A DNA stretch of 64,000 nt. Source: Cucumis sativus. Taxonomy: Eukaryota; Streptophyta; Magnoliopsida; Cucurbitales; Cucurbitaceae. This document shows, piece by piece, positions 12,601 through 25,578 of the stretch. The DNA lies in assembly GCF_000004075.3 (NCBI RefSeq), contig NC_026660.2, positions 4,340,001-4,404,000 on the forward strand, read 5' to 3'. The notes beneath the pieces were generated by a model, which was given only the letters and a program-made list of their open reading frames with translations, made no database searches and was not told the DNA's origin. Position numbers and translations under genes: made by a program. Every line of letters begins with the position of its first letter. Positions within the stretch are counted from its first letter, which is position 1.

Positions 12601-15600
12601 ACTGGACATTGCCAAACAAAAGAAAAATTGAAAATTAAAGGTGTTTTTGTTTTGTGTAAACCTTTTTTTTTTTTTGCAATGTCCACTTTCAACTGACCTT
12701 TATGTGGACCTCCTATGTATTACTTAATTTGTCTTTGTTCGAAATTAGGAGCTAGTGGAGTGTTTATATCTAGAAGAGTATTTGTGTAATTTATTGTAAC
12801 CAAGTTTTATTTTCTTTTTTGTTAGGGTTTATTATAGACTATATATATTCTTCTCTCTTGTACTCTTTTGATTATTTGAAAATAATAAGAGCTGCTACTA
12901 TCGCAGTTTTTTCTTCCTGTACTATGGTTTTCCTTGTATACCTAGTGCTCAGCTTTTTCTTCTTTTCAATAGTCTTAATTTTCTAAGAACGTAAGTTTTA
13001 CAACTCTTTGCTTGCATCATTAGACTCATCGCGAAGTGAAATTGCAGAAATGACCTTGTTGTGTATATATTGTAATACTCGGCTCTTGCTCTCAATTCTG
13101 TATACTTGCTCAAAATTTATTTTCCTCTTTTTATGGTTCATTCATATAATTTTCTTTTTCTTTAATATTTTTAAATTCACATTTCTTGTTAATTGACATG
13201 TTTAAAGGAAGGGAAACATGAAAAAAGATGTCAAAGAAAAAAGAGGAAATGAAAGTTCAACGAGTGACAGGAGCGAGAGTTGAGTATTAGCATGTGTACA
13301 CAACCAGTCGTTTCCATAACTTCACTTTGTGATGGTGCAAGCAAAATGCTGTAAAGCAACAGTAACTAAAAGCATCCAAAGCCTGTTAATTATTATATTA
13401 CCAAATAAACTTGGTGGTTGTATATTCTTTCTATTTTTTTCTTTCTTGTACACGATTATTTTCCATTCTTTGTGTATTGCCACCTATACTTCTTATATTT
13501 TTCTTTTCCTACATGGTTATACATCTTCTATTTTGTGATATAGGATCTTCAAATGTAAAAATAACTTATCGATACTTCTTGAAATTTCAGATGCAGACAG
13601 GTTTACGTATTCTGTATTGCCTCGAGATTCAGGTCTTGGTGAGGGCAGCTGGGCAGGATTATGCTTCAGTCCAAGTGAATTGTCCACGGTTTTCTATTTC
13701 TTAATTGATGATTTTTGAACTCTTAGAATCATTCCTTCTGCTAAGTTCGAGATGCTTACTAATTAACACATATACTAATACACACACACACAAACAAACA
13801 TACAACTTCAGAATGAAAAGGTTCTATATGTTTGTTTTGCATATTGGAACCGTAGGTGAAACTATGTTAGTGCTTGTTGACTCCCATTGTTAAATTTTCA
13901 AGCTTCAAATTCTAATACAGACACCATGCACACTTACATCCTGTAATCTGACTTTAGAATGAAAAGAGGAGACTATAAAAGAAAAAGAAAAATACTAGAT
14001 GCTCTTTTATATCTTTATTTAACCAGAAATGTTATCGTTGTCCCTATGTATCTACACCTACGCATTACAGTAACCCACTAGGTACTCTGTTTTTTTAATT
14101 GTAACCCACTAGGTACTCTGTTTTTTTAATTTCTTACAGGCAGCTGTTGCTCATAGCTTTGGCAAAACTGTTGATGTTTATGACCAGGATGTCCATGTTC
14201 GGACATTACGAACGTAAGTACTAACATAAGTTGTTTATTCATTCTAGTTATTGTGCTACCTTTTTTGGTGAGGTTCATTGTCTTATCAGGTGTATCCACG
14301 TTGAAGGCAGGGTTTACAAGGAAGGCAGCATAACAGTGTTCTAGTTGGTTTTATTAGCTTTAGGAACTATAGTTGACAGTAAAAGTTAATAAGCTAACAT
14401 AAACTCTTCAGTGAGGATATGGAGGTAATGAAGAAATGGAATTCTCATGACGTGTGAACACTGTGTAAAGAAATTCAACTTGAAACACGCAAAATTGAGA
14501 GAAAACATCTAAACATGCTTCTATGGAGGAAAAGAAGAAAAGACTAACCTTCGCAGAATTTCTCCCAACAACAATTATTTGAATCTTCCAAGAAAACCAC
14601 GAAATCTTCCTTGTTATCCTCAAGGTGAAATTTAACAGAGAATTTGTGGAGCTTATGTGATTTTTGGTTTGATGAAAAAGGAAAATATTTAGGGAGATTT
14701 CTTTTTGGATTTTGAACGAAGAGATCGATATACAAAGATAAAGGTGAAAAGAGAGGGAGGAGGAAGCTCCCTCTCCCTCACGTTGGGAGTTATTCTATAA
14801 TTTAAAATTAATATAAATTTAAACTATATTATATCTCATATAATATAAACTTTATATTATACCATATATAATATAACCAATCATTTAGATCTCTCATATG
14901 ATCTATAATTCTAATATAAATCAAATCCATATTAATTTTAATCTATAGTTTATTTATGAATCTTATTCATATTATTATTATTATTTGAATCGTATTCAAA
15001 CATTAACTTCTCTCATACAAACTTTATATGATACATTATATTAATTATATCATAGACAATTTATTCCCTTTAATCAATTTGAACAATTCAAATTAAACCA
15101 AAATAAATTTGATTCTCATTTATCCTTATTGAGCTAACAAGGAGACCTTAATGTACCTACAAATCGAAGCTCAAATGATATGAAATTAATTAATGAAACT
15201 CTTTAATTAAATTAATTGCTATTAATTAACTATCAGTCATTCCACTAAAGACTAATAGTTGCACTCTTCTTACTATAAATATATTTTTATGTTCATTAGA
15301 TATAACCAATCAATAGGGCAATGACACTTCACAAGTTGCTCGTAAGTACAACTAGGCTAAAAATGCCGTTTCGCCCATGTAGTTACATCTAACTCCTTAA
15401 GTACCATTGTTTCCTCTAATGAACAATAATTATAGTCTCACTATAACTGAACTTCTCTCGGACCAAGAGAGGGTGTGGCGCCACTTGTTCAAGCCCTTGA
15501 ATCAGCCCTTAAGAGAGCAATTTCTTTACTTACTTTATCCATAGACAATGAGTGAATTCCTTCTTGCGTAGCTGTGTTTCCAGCTCTCCAATCAGGTGAA

Positions 15601-18600
15601 TCCCCAAAATGGTAGGCATATTGAGTCGGCGACATAGGCCGCTCTCACCCATGCAAATCAAAGGACTGCCTTCATAGGCAGAAGTTCACAACTCATTCAG
15701 GATTCAAGTCAAGTCACGTATGGTCATCCGGTGAAATGTAGTCTCAACAAGTAACGGTGTTAATAGGAGAGACTATTCATTTTATGGTCTAGTCTTATAC
15801 AAACTCTTAGTATAAAATACCCTTGCTCTAATGTCTAGACATGAATGATTAGGATCAAATCATTTGTATGCACTTTAGAAAAATTGTAACAACTACAAAT
15901 CAAGCTATATTCGTAGTGTCATCAGGATGAGGTATCCAACCTTATCCATCTACTACAGACCATTTAGGTTATCACTTAAACATGATCCACTTGTATGTCT
16001 CCACATACATGTTTAGGTTATAGAAGATAACCTTGGATGTTAGTTTATTGGTATTATGGGTTAATGCAACTAAATGTCAAATAAAATAAAACACTTTATT
16101 TATTAGATAAATAAAAAGTTTGTATGATACAATTACAAACTACAAGATCACAAGATCTAGGACATCAACCCCAACAAGTACAACATCAAAGATTTTGCAA
16201 CCCATGATAATAGGCTGCCGAATTACTGTGCATGCCCAAGATTGTCATTCTAAGGGTAAAACAAACAGTTTAAAATTCATCAACATCCAATGGCGCAAAA
16301 ATGAACATTCACATTGAAACTGTCCTCTCTATAACAATTTTCCATTTATTGAGTTGCTTCCCTTCAGATTTTTCATGTTAGTTAACTTCCTAATACACAG
16401 TTAGGTACTCAATCTAACAAGGAAACACTCAAAGAACAGAAAGAATAAACAAAAACGCTAAGTGATGGAATTATATGAAAATATATTGGAAATATGCTAT
16501 AATATGGTAAAAACAATTAAGAAGTAACCACTAGCCTTTAGAGGGGGCTAAGACTCTCCCAAATACCCTCACAAGGAAATCCCACAAAATTCTTCACCCC
16601 TTTCCCTCAACCCAACTCTTTGTTTATAACTAAAAATCGCTAGCCAACTTACTATCTAGTTACTAATATGTCCCTTCTACTAATCCTGCTAATACTCTAT
16701 TAATAACCCCATATATCTCTAACTAGGACCCTTACATACACCTCTCTCTTTTTGGAGCTCTAAAGATAGAGGAGTAATAAAGGGACGGTGGGTTGGATTT
16801 TGGAATAGATGGTATTTAAATGAAGTTGTTTCAGTTTCTTATTTAAAAGAGAGAAAAAGAAAAGGAAAAAAGAAAACAGTGCAGATGAGCAGGGGCTCTT
16901 CCATTCATCGGAGTGAGTCCCTTCTTTCACCTACCAAGCTTACCAGAAATTCTCCCTAAATACAGTGCTGGTTCTGATGGTTCTAAAAAGGTCTCGTTTC
17001 ATTGTCCCTTGAATTCTCTTTCCACTAATGACATGAGAATTTGGACACAGTGCTTCATGATCCTACTTCTTACCATGATAGAATCATTTTGGGCTGACCT
17101 GAAAAGTCTTGTAGGAGTCTATGAGGACAATAGGTACTTAGCAAGAGATTCCAATAGGATTCGAGCTAGAAGGATTTATGAGAAATTTGTGAAGGGTGAA
17201 TTGCTAGAAATATGTGAATGCATGAACTTGAATGGTTCAATCTTCTTTTGCTTTTAATGTTTTTGTTTCACTTCAGTTTTGAATGATGAAAGATGCCTTG
17301 GGTTTGCCTTTTTGAGCTCCGTAACAAGACTCTTGAATTATTCTTGGATTGCTTTATTTGCACTATACATGCTAATAAGAAGTTTTCTCCCTTGAGTCGA
17401 GAGTACTTTGAGAAATAATGCGTGAGATGCCAGTTTGTGTCTTTGAGTTTGTGATGGCATATTATGGCCTTTTTTTGCTTCACTTTTATTTTGTCATCAA
17501 ACGAATTCTGTAAAAGATTAAGGTTACTATTATTTTTTAAATAACCGTTTCAGACTGTTGTATCCAACCGCATTGACCTTCATTCAGAATCCTTCTTTTG
17601 GGAATGGAAGCTCTGTGTTAGCTGTCACCGAAGGTTGTCAGGTAGAAGTGTTATGAGGCAGTACTTACTCAATGGATCTTTTATTTCATCTTCCATGGGC
17701 TCTCTTTTTCACCTAATTCAATAACTGCAGTTGACAATCTGGGATTTGAGAATGAAAGAAAAGGGTGGTTGTCTGCAACGAATCTGTGGCTCTATTGGTG
17801 ATAATTTCTATGCTGTCTGCACTTCCTCAAATGGTAATATTGCGGTGGGTGGTGCTGATCGAACTGTAACGATATATGATCCTCGAAGGTGATTGCTATT
17901 GAACTTTGTTACAAATACAATTTTAATAGGTTTCCTTTCTCCCTAGTTGTTGATTTTTGTACAGAAGTTTTTTGAGACCAGAACACAGGTTTATCTATTT
18001 GAAATATTTTCATGCATGGAGGTTCGCTTAAGAAATTCTAACTCTTGACGCATACACTTTCGATAAAACTCTTTTTCTTAACAATACAGAAGTTCATTAC
18101 ATGCTGATGCATAATAGTATAATTATATTGACTCTACATGATCGTCAGTATTCTGTCATTTACGCTCTACAAGGATATGTGATGAGAAAATAGAGTATTA
18201 TCGTGGTTATCATGCTTTCAGTTGCTTCACCACGACTAAATGACAAAATTCACACTCTAATTTAGGTGGTCAGCATTATCAAGATGGGTTCACTGCTCAA
18301 AGTATGAGGTTAGTGAGATCCCCCCTCCCTCCAGTTTCCAAAGAGTAGGTTTCTTTTGATTTTTGTGGTCATGAAGGTCGTCGTAGAGCTGGCATTGGCT
18401 GGTCTTTATCTACTTTAGGTCAATATTGTTTTGTATTTTAAGAGCACGTGGCAGTGAATGTTTTTTATGCCATTAAAGAGTCATTGTGGGCATGTTATTC
18501 AAATGTTCAATGATAAGATCTGGTCGAAAAGAAAGAATTGAACCAAATATTATTATTTGGATTACACATCAATTTTTTACAATATCCATTTAAATGTAAA

Positions 18601-21337
18601 AAGGCTAGTTCTCGACTATTTTCCTCAAAATACTAATGGGTTCATAAGATGGTAATGCTTGTACTTCTGTGAACCGGCAAGGCATAATAATGATCTCTAC
18701 TGCGTATTGGAAGACAGATCTGCCATTAGTTGATGGCTAGTGGTCAACGTAACACCTTTTCCCTGTTCTTAAAGATGTTTTGATGCATTCTTTACTCTTA
18801 TGTGAAAATTACTTAGCTGTATAGTTACCAAATACCCCCATCTTTCGCATTCGCAGATTACGGGATTGTCTTTCTCATCAATTGACTCTGATTGCATTTA
18901 TGTCCAGGGAGTTGACTATGAGGTAAGCTTCTCAATTATTATGGTTCCTCTGTCAAGTGCAAGGAGTCTCTCATTGACATATTAACTCTTGTGTGGATGA
19001 AATTTCACTATACTTAAGAGTATCTTTGCCTAGAAAACCAAAACTGGTCTCATCTATTTTTCTCAAGGTAACAATGTTGAGAAATTGACAAAATTAGCCT
19101 CTTTTGTGTTTTATATTTTAAGAGTAGCACACTTTTAGAAAAACTCATAATTTTGTTTTTCTCAGGGTTAATCAGACAAAATCAACCCTGAGATTCTTCT
19201 CAAATTTAAAAAACTCTTTGAAGGATTTATCTCGATCTCTCTCGACCGAGTGCATCACCGAGAGAGTGTTTTTCATTAAAAAATTGAAATTGAGGTTAAC
19301 TCTTCTTTGGCCAAATGTGCCACGAGAGTCATTGTTAGGATTTATGTGTTCTAAAGTCTTATTTGATATGAGATCATACAATAACCTTGGATTTTTCTAA
19401 TTAATACACAAATTAATATTGCATAATTAATAATTAAACTAATCAACTAATAAATTATGAGACTTTAGAACACATAAATCCTAATTGAGTACTACTTTAA
19501 TTCATACTTTTCTCGAAGCATTTAAGTTAATTGTTCCTCACGGCTAAGGTTGTCCCTTTTTTAAAATGGCAAATTTGACAAAATATTTACGAGTTATATC
19601 AAAATTTCAGATTCTATCAATAACAAACATTTGATAGTCACTAACATTGATAGAATCTAAAATTTTGCTATAGCTGGTAAATATTTTAATTTATTTTTCT
19701 ATTTTTAAAAATGCCCTATATATATATTATATTTAATTACTTAATCAACGTTCCACCAAATCACATTTTTCTTAATCTTCCAATTTAACTTAATTAACAT
19801 CTCTGTAACCTAATCCTAAATAAACCAACTTATACCTTAAATAATTCAAGATAATTAAATTAAAAATTACCTTAAACGTGCACTATCAACAACTGAAATC
19901 TTTTTTGTTTTGTGAAAACACATGAAGTGGGTGTTTTGTGAAGAAAAAATTAAAAGTAAAGTGAATTAATTTTTAGTTTTTTAACTCTTGTTAAGTATTT
20001 GCATTGTACCTTAGCTTGTTGGTTATTTCTATTTTGTCACATCGATTGTATTTTGAGCATTTGTCTCATTTCATTACTTACAAATGAAGAGGCTTGTTGC
20101 CTTTTTATAATATATTTATCAACGAAAAATTAAAAAACAATTGAAACTTTTTTTTTTGTCTCTCTATTCTTTTGCTGTCTTTTTGTTGTGGGTTATTTCT
20201 TTTTCTAGTTACCCATTTCTATTTTTTTGTCTTAAATTGAAGCCTATACTTCCATTAAAGAAATTACATCTCAATATCCTGACTAATTTGATTATATATA
20301 ATATTGATGAACCGTATAATCTCATGTTCTGCATTCTTCATTTTTGAGACCTCCTGTTTGGACCCGTACTTAACGTGTATTTCATTCCTTCTTCTTGATG
20401 AGGTGTCAAGTGAACTTGCATACTTCCTCAGTAATTCCAATTTCCCGTGAAACTTAGCAAAGAATTTCATTATCATACATTTACTTGAAAGTGTGAAGGC
20501 GACTTTATAATGCCTCGTATCGTGCTCCTATACCTTAAGGGGGGCTTCTCTGAATAGTAACTTGAACGTGGAGATCATGCAGGCCTTTTGTGGACAGTGG
20601 AAAGAACGCAATAAATTATTTTCATTAAGAGGAGACTCAAATTGGCTTGGATTTAGTAAGGTATTAAATTTCTCTGTATGTTGCATCAATTTTGTGCTGT
20701 TTGTATCAAATAATAATAATAATAATAAATACTTTTCTAAATTTGGAGTTATATTAGCCATGTAAAGTTCATTGCTGCGTTTGGATAATTTTAGTGAGCA
20801 AGTCAAGTTGGTATGTTCGTAACTTCACTTTAGAATAAACTGAACTTGACATCTTAACCGCTGATAAGTCTATTGTGATGTTACCTTCAAACATAGCCCC
20901 GAGTTAATAGAAACCAAATTTTGATGATAAAGATATCTTTGTAACAGTCATAGTTGAAAGTCCAGATTGATTTCCCATTAATGAGGTGTTTGGAGAAAGC
21001 ATATTAACAAATAATCACATCCTTTATTCAAATTTAAGATTTTCTGCCTGAAGTAGACCTAATATGATAAATCATCCATTGATTTCTCAAAATTGTATCA
21101 TCCCATTATTGGGTCTTCGAGAAACTGGTCAATTCCTTATAATCAATATAAAGACAATTGCTCGTGTTGTTTGGGGAAAATGATTATGACATGACACATC
21201 AGTTCTATGTCATATTTCAGAGCAGCAGGAGGGATGTCTTAGGCGGATGGTGTGATTCAGGTAGCATCTTTTTGACAGATGTTACTCGCGACAGCGAAGA
21301 GGACACGTCAAATGGCTTCGTCAATGGCCTTTCCTGA
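9613..21337 (+). CDS. WD40-repeat (transducin-like) protein, 13 exons
   Basis: Exons: 9613-9711, 9805-9870, 11050-11115, 11247-11322, 11519-11596, 13591-13688, 14140-14213, 17554-17641, 17731-17888, 18266-18308, 18857-18922, 20583-20660 and 21221-21337 (stop TGA). All introns are GT-AG, and the joined frame gives 368 residues. The start MLKAKGLRKAVVPSIL follows GC-rich leader sequence. WD-type blade ends are visible: DSYGHLIVSKLD, SFGKTVDVYDQD, TEGCQLTIWDLRM (residues ~211-223) and GGADRTVTIYDPRR (~255-268). Conserved NRCPHRSEIQS and FCGQWKERNKLFSLRG segments match a single-copy plant WD40 family that I recognise but cannot name. WD40 propellers are protein-interaction scaffolds; the partner is unknown. 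The introns are unusually inflated by transposon remnants, especially introns 5, 7 and 11, yet the reading frame is intact. Confidence 0.9.
11810..12550 (+). mobile_element. 5'-truncated LINE remnant with poly(A) tail, in intron 5 of the WD40 gene
   Basis: The stretch encodes, with stops and frame breaks, the C-terminal zinc-binding region (zf-RVT) of plant non-LTR retrotransposons. Pieces such as WRIKVPKR, FCCLLCRKVKEDLDRLF and LLHPPFRGK can be read. One expected Trp is a TAG and the expected zinc-ligand His is Arg, so it is dead. The segment ends in a T-A rich piece and an A-run at about 12538-12550, the hallmark of target-primed LINE insertion. It is on the same strand as the host gene. 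No target duplication was found by eye. The left border is approximate. Confidence 0.75.
12720..12970 (+). mobile_element. Possible solo LTR fragment (copia-like), intron 5
   Basis: The sequence around 12823-12940 (tgttagggtttattatag, ttctctcttgtactctttt, aaaataataagagctgct, a cytosine-poor tail) has the same order of signals as the copia LTRs at 56432 and 60618: tctctttgtact, a polyadenylation-like aataataag, then gtggttttt-like sequence. No internal retroelement part is next to it, so it would be a solo or truncated LTR. The borders are uncertain. Confidence 0.35.
14540..16180 (-). mobile_element. Probable LTR-type repeat in intron 7 of the WD40 gene
   Basis: On the minus strand the right-hand end reads tgttggggttgatgtcctag, a typical TGTTGGGG LTR start (near 16176). 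The body contains the non-coding phrase gggtgtggcgccacttgttc (plus strand, about 15469-15488) and long AT-rich runs, a composition I associate with widespread dicot LTR or TRIM-like repeats. There is no coding domain and no second LTR. A 5-bp target duplication could not be confirmed, and the left border is a guess. It accounts for about half of this 3.3-kb intron. Confidence 0.5.
19335..19484. repeat. 25-bp perfect inverted repeat, 100-bp spacer (intron 11 of WD40 gene)
   Basis: The arm 19335-19359 (ttaggatttatgtgttctaa plus agtct) is the exact reverse complement of 19460-19484. The spacer is AT-rich and has no open frame. It could be a small fold-back element or a MITE end pair. The host transcript could form a hairpin here before splicing. 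Confidence 0.85.
19601..19666. repeat. 20-bp inverted repeat with 26-nt loop
   Basis: The arms 19601-19620 and 19647-19666 pair with one mismatch (attctatcaa against ttgatagaat). The same kind of motif (tctatcagtgatag, tctatcactaac) is scattered at 63725-63840, so this belongs to a dispersed repeat family. Confidence 0.75.
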
Positions 21338-24300
21338 GCACACCTTGTGCTGTCTTCTCTTAACGGTACTCTTCCACCTGATACCAATAATGTTAAGTTA
21401 GTTCTGAAGCAGCTAGTTAGGTTTTAGTCAAACAATCCTTTGGTTTATTATTAACTCACATCAGTTGTGCTTATTCAATGCAATGTCTACTAGTACAGTT
21501 CGCTTTATACATTGTTAGGTGACTTTAGTACCCTTGCACATGAGATAACCCCTCATTCTACATAGTATTTAAGCAACTTCATTCTGTGATTGCGGTTACA
21601 CTGATGAGATTGTACTTTGTTCTCACCCACCCCCTTTTCTTCTCAAACTAATAATTATTTTCAAAACAAAACACACATATGAAAGATTGGGGGGTGGTTT
21701 GGAGCTAAATTCCTTAGCCATAGAAGATCGTAGAGAATTCTTCTAAAGCAACGACTAGGTGGGTTGGGGATGTAGACTCAATTTCAATTTCAATTTCGTT
21801 GAAGCAAATCTGAATGAAATGGATTCTTCAGGTCAATCAAACAGTCTTAGCAACAAGGATCAGCTTGATTTGATTGGACTGGGTCAATTGAGATAGCCTT
21901 GGTTTGGCAAATAAAATCATTCACTTGGGAATAGGACAGACTTGAAAGCCATGGGTTAGTGGTCCTCAAGACCCCTTTATTTTGAGGATTTCTAACTTAA
22001 TTATGAACATTTCAAAGTCAAAAGGGTCAAGAAATGCTGGATCTGGGACTTGGTGTGCCCTCTAGTTGGGTAACGTTTGTGGGGTTTTAATCCCTTTATT
22101 TCATCAGAAAAACCTGAAAAAGTGTAGGGCCCTCCCTTCCCTTCTCTCTGATATCATCCATCGGATCAAAACAGCTCACCAACTACCATCAACTTACATT
22201 ATCTAGTTTGGCTTTGTCTTAGCTGTTCTTCCATCACATTTCTTCCCGTCACATCTCCTCTCTGTTCTTTTCATTTTAGGTTTGAATTTCATTTTGATCC
22301 TAGTTTTTCATTTTGTATTTGTTCTGTGTTGGTTTCTAGAGTACTGGACGTCCTATTATAGATTATGTGCAGAACTATCATTTTCATCTTTCTACTTTGA
22401 GTTGATTCTATTTTAATCGTTGTATTTTTCAAATGTCTAGATTCTTTGTATTTTTAATAAATCTTCAAAATAGTGTTAGGTAAATATTTTTTTGTCTTTA
22501 AAAGAAGGTTTATTAGTATTTCTTTCATAAGTTTTGAAGATACACTCACATGTTTTTGTTGGTTTTTTTCCTTAAAATTATTATTAATTTTTTAAATCTA
22601 ATTTCAATTTAAATTAATTTCTAATAACCAAATTAAAATATATTTGAAAACAAAGACTAATTTTGAACGATGAGCTATGCACCCTCCATAGTGAGCTATT
22701 CTACTCATACTCAGACAATCAGTGATATACTTTGAGCTTAACTCGTACCTAGACTACTTTGATTGTGGGTTATAGCTATTCATTAAACGACCACGTTAGC
22801 CACCCCTTGACTGTAAGATATTAAGGAAAAATCACCTTTATATCAAGACATACATCCTATTTGTAGAGTATTGGATAAGCATTAGAGCCATTGTAGAAGT
22901 ACTAGATCAAAATCAATATCTTAACTGGGATTAATGTTTTAATGTTTCAATGGTTGGTGGAGAAAGAAATTAGTGGCAATAATTGAAAAAAAATGTTTAG
23001 ACCTATTTGATGTTTCTTTGGTTTGAAGGAAAAAGGGAAAAAAAACATAAGTTTAATTAGGAAATAGTTGAATGAAAGTCTAGAAGGAGGAGTTCCACAC
23101 GTGTAGCAATAGTTTGTTTAAATTTAGGTAGAAACTTTCAAAAAGGCCAAGAGATTTAAAAATATTATAGTGAGAAGTTGTGATATTGGGAAAGTGACTG
23201 ATCCAAAAAAAGTGCTTCCAAAAATTTTGTTTCCTTTTTATATTTACCAAGAAATGGTCAACTCTTTCAAACCATCCTTTTTTTTATGGATAATAAAATC
23301 TTATAATCCAACTTACTTTCCTCAATTGATATGGACATGGAATTAAGATCCATGCCTTTATTAATTTTAGTAGTTAGGGTTATTAATATCCACTCACTGT
23401 GGATATATATAATATTAAAAATACAAATGAATGTGTGGTTAATAAATGATAATTAAAAGGGAATTGTGTTTTTGTGCTATTTATTCTTTTAAAGGTTTTC
23501 TTTTTTTTTAAAAAAAATGTTTTCTTTCCCTTCTATATAAAGAAAAAAAAACCATATTTTTAATTCACCATGCCATCCTAATTTTGTAGTATTTGAGGCA
23601 CAATAATATGTATGTGTATTTATATAATTGCAGTATTTGAAGTACAATAATAAAAATTCACCCGGCCATATCTCATATAGATCTCCTTTTTAATTTTAGG
23701 TGTCAAGGCATACTACAAGGAGTTAAAAGCATAAATTTGATTTTTCTTGTTGAGCATATAAACTCCTTCGAACATAGAGTGGTGTTTACTACTCCCCTCT
23801 TTCCACCTTCTATTCCCAACTTGCTGTGCCTAACTTCATCTTCAATAGTATTTCTTCTTGTTATTCATCTTAATTCCAGTCTCTCCTACTTTTTGAAGCT
23901 TTAAACATGTATAAGTAGTCAACATCTGTTGAATTGGAATAAAGCTAATTAGCAATAAATTGTTGAAAATTAAGTTCAATTTCTTAAAATATGGAAGGAT
24001 AGTAACTATCCGTTAAATGACCATTACTTTCTTTAAAAAAATCGTCTAAACAAAATGTGATACTTCCAAGATCATACAATTAAAAGAAAAAAAAAACTAT
24101 TAGATGATAGTAAAATGTAGAATGTTACGAGTTAGTTAGTACATATGGGAAAGGTTTGAAAGAAAGTGATGAAATGCATTTATTATTAAAAAGAAATAAA
24201 AGGAAGATATACCAACCTTTGTAAATGGGTTAATTGTGGTGTTATTAGTCATGAGAGGGAAAAAAGAAATGATAAGAAATATGAATGATACAAAGTTGGT

Positions 24301-25556
24301 TTTGTATTTTGACTTAGAGACCATTTCTTGTTGGTTAGGGCAATGACAAAAAGAAAAGAAAAGAAAAGAAAAAACTCTCTTAACACTTTGCATTTAGAAC
24401 CCTCAATTTCTAACTATTTTCACATAGCCTCTTCTTTTTATAGGCCCCCACACTTTCACATATTTATTTAATTTTCAAAATTTCAATTATCAAGCATTGT
24501 CTCATCTCATAATATATCATATTTTCTTTAGGACCACAAAATGCTTCCTAACAATTAAATTATAAAGGGCCCACTCTTTTCCTTTTCATTCTAATTAAAT
24601 AAATACTTTATTCATGTTATATATATATATATAACCATATGGTTATTTATTCCTTTTGGTATTAAAATATTTGAAAGCTTTGAAGTGTTCATACTTTCTT
24701 TTTGTCACATTGGTTTTACTTTTTCAGACGAACAAAACTCCAAAATTCCATCAAATCAATACCTGTGCACATTCCAATTCAAATCTTTTGCTTCCTCCCC
24801 AATCTTGGTTTAATAATTCATTTATATTCAGTTCATTCAAACATATTACTTTTGCCAAGTTTTATTAACAACAATCTCAATTTTAATAATCATATTGATC
24901 TACATATTTGCACGGCTATCGAACTAAAGTCTCAAGATTTTCAATCACTTTGAACCTAAGCTTATTAGGTTTCAACATTTACATTAAATACTCACTTTTA
25001 ATTATTTTATTAATAGATTTAATTACAAATATTCTTTCAATTTTATAATTTCCAAAAGTTTAAAGAAACGATATAGTTTCTTCTTCTTTTAATAGAAAAT
25101 CATGATGTAGTTTGAAAATCACTACTACACAATTTATTGCTTCCTTTTTAGTACATTTAGCTTTGCTGTTTTGGAGATACCTTAAAAGTAGTTTCTACTT
25201 TCTAGTAATAAAATTTAATCTAACATATGTCTATTTCTTTATAATATATTCATTAAAGTGTGACGTTTATATACTTTTTTTAACTTTGCTTATAAATTTT
25301 AATTTTTTTTTATCTATTTTTGTCTATGTTTCTACTTAAATATGTAAAATCCAAAACAACATAAACTAAAATATACTTTAAAACCTTTGGAAAACTAAAA
25401 CAAATTATTCAAATGTTTTCATTCCAACCAATTTTGTTCAAACACAATTCCTAATAAATTTTAAACTATGGAAGCCCATATCACAATTTAATTTTACCTA
25501 AATAAATAGTCTCAAATATATTTATGTAAATAAAATCTTAGTAAATTTGCTATATG

Positions 25557-25578
25557 TTTATTTATTTATTTATTTATT
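25557..25578. repeat. TTTA microsatellite
   Basis: Five or more TTTA units in intergenic AT-rich DNA. Confidence 0.85.

Noticed and set aside
14213-14360. agtac near 14217 considered as the target duplication matching agtac after the TGTTGGGG end at 16176
   Set aside because: The base after it does not start a TG end, and it overlaps the intron donor. A 5-mer match is likely by chance, so the left border was left open.
16913-17257. 114-codon open frame in intron 7 of the WD40 gene
   Set aside because: It matches no family I know, sits inside an intron, and its end is low-complexity. A random frame or a decayed TE piece is more likely.
24136-24393. Phe/Leu-rich 85-codon minus-strand frame
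   Set aside because: Low-complexity hydrophobic reading of AT-rich DNA; such frames arise by chance.
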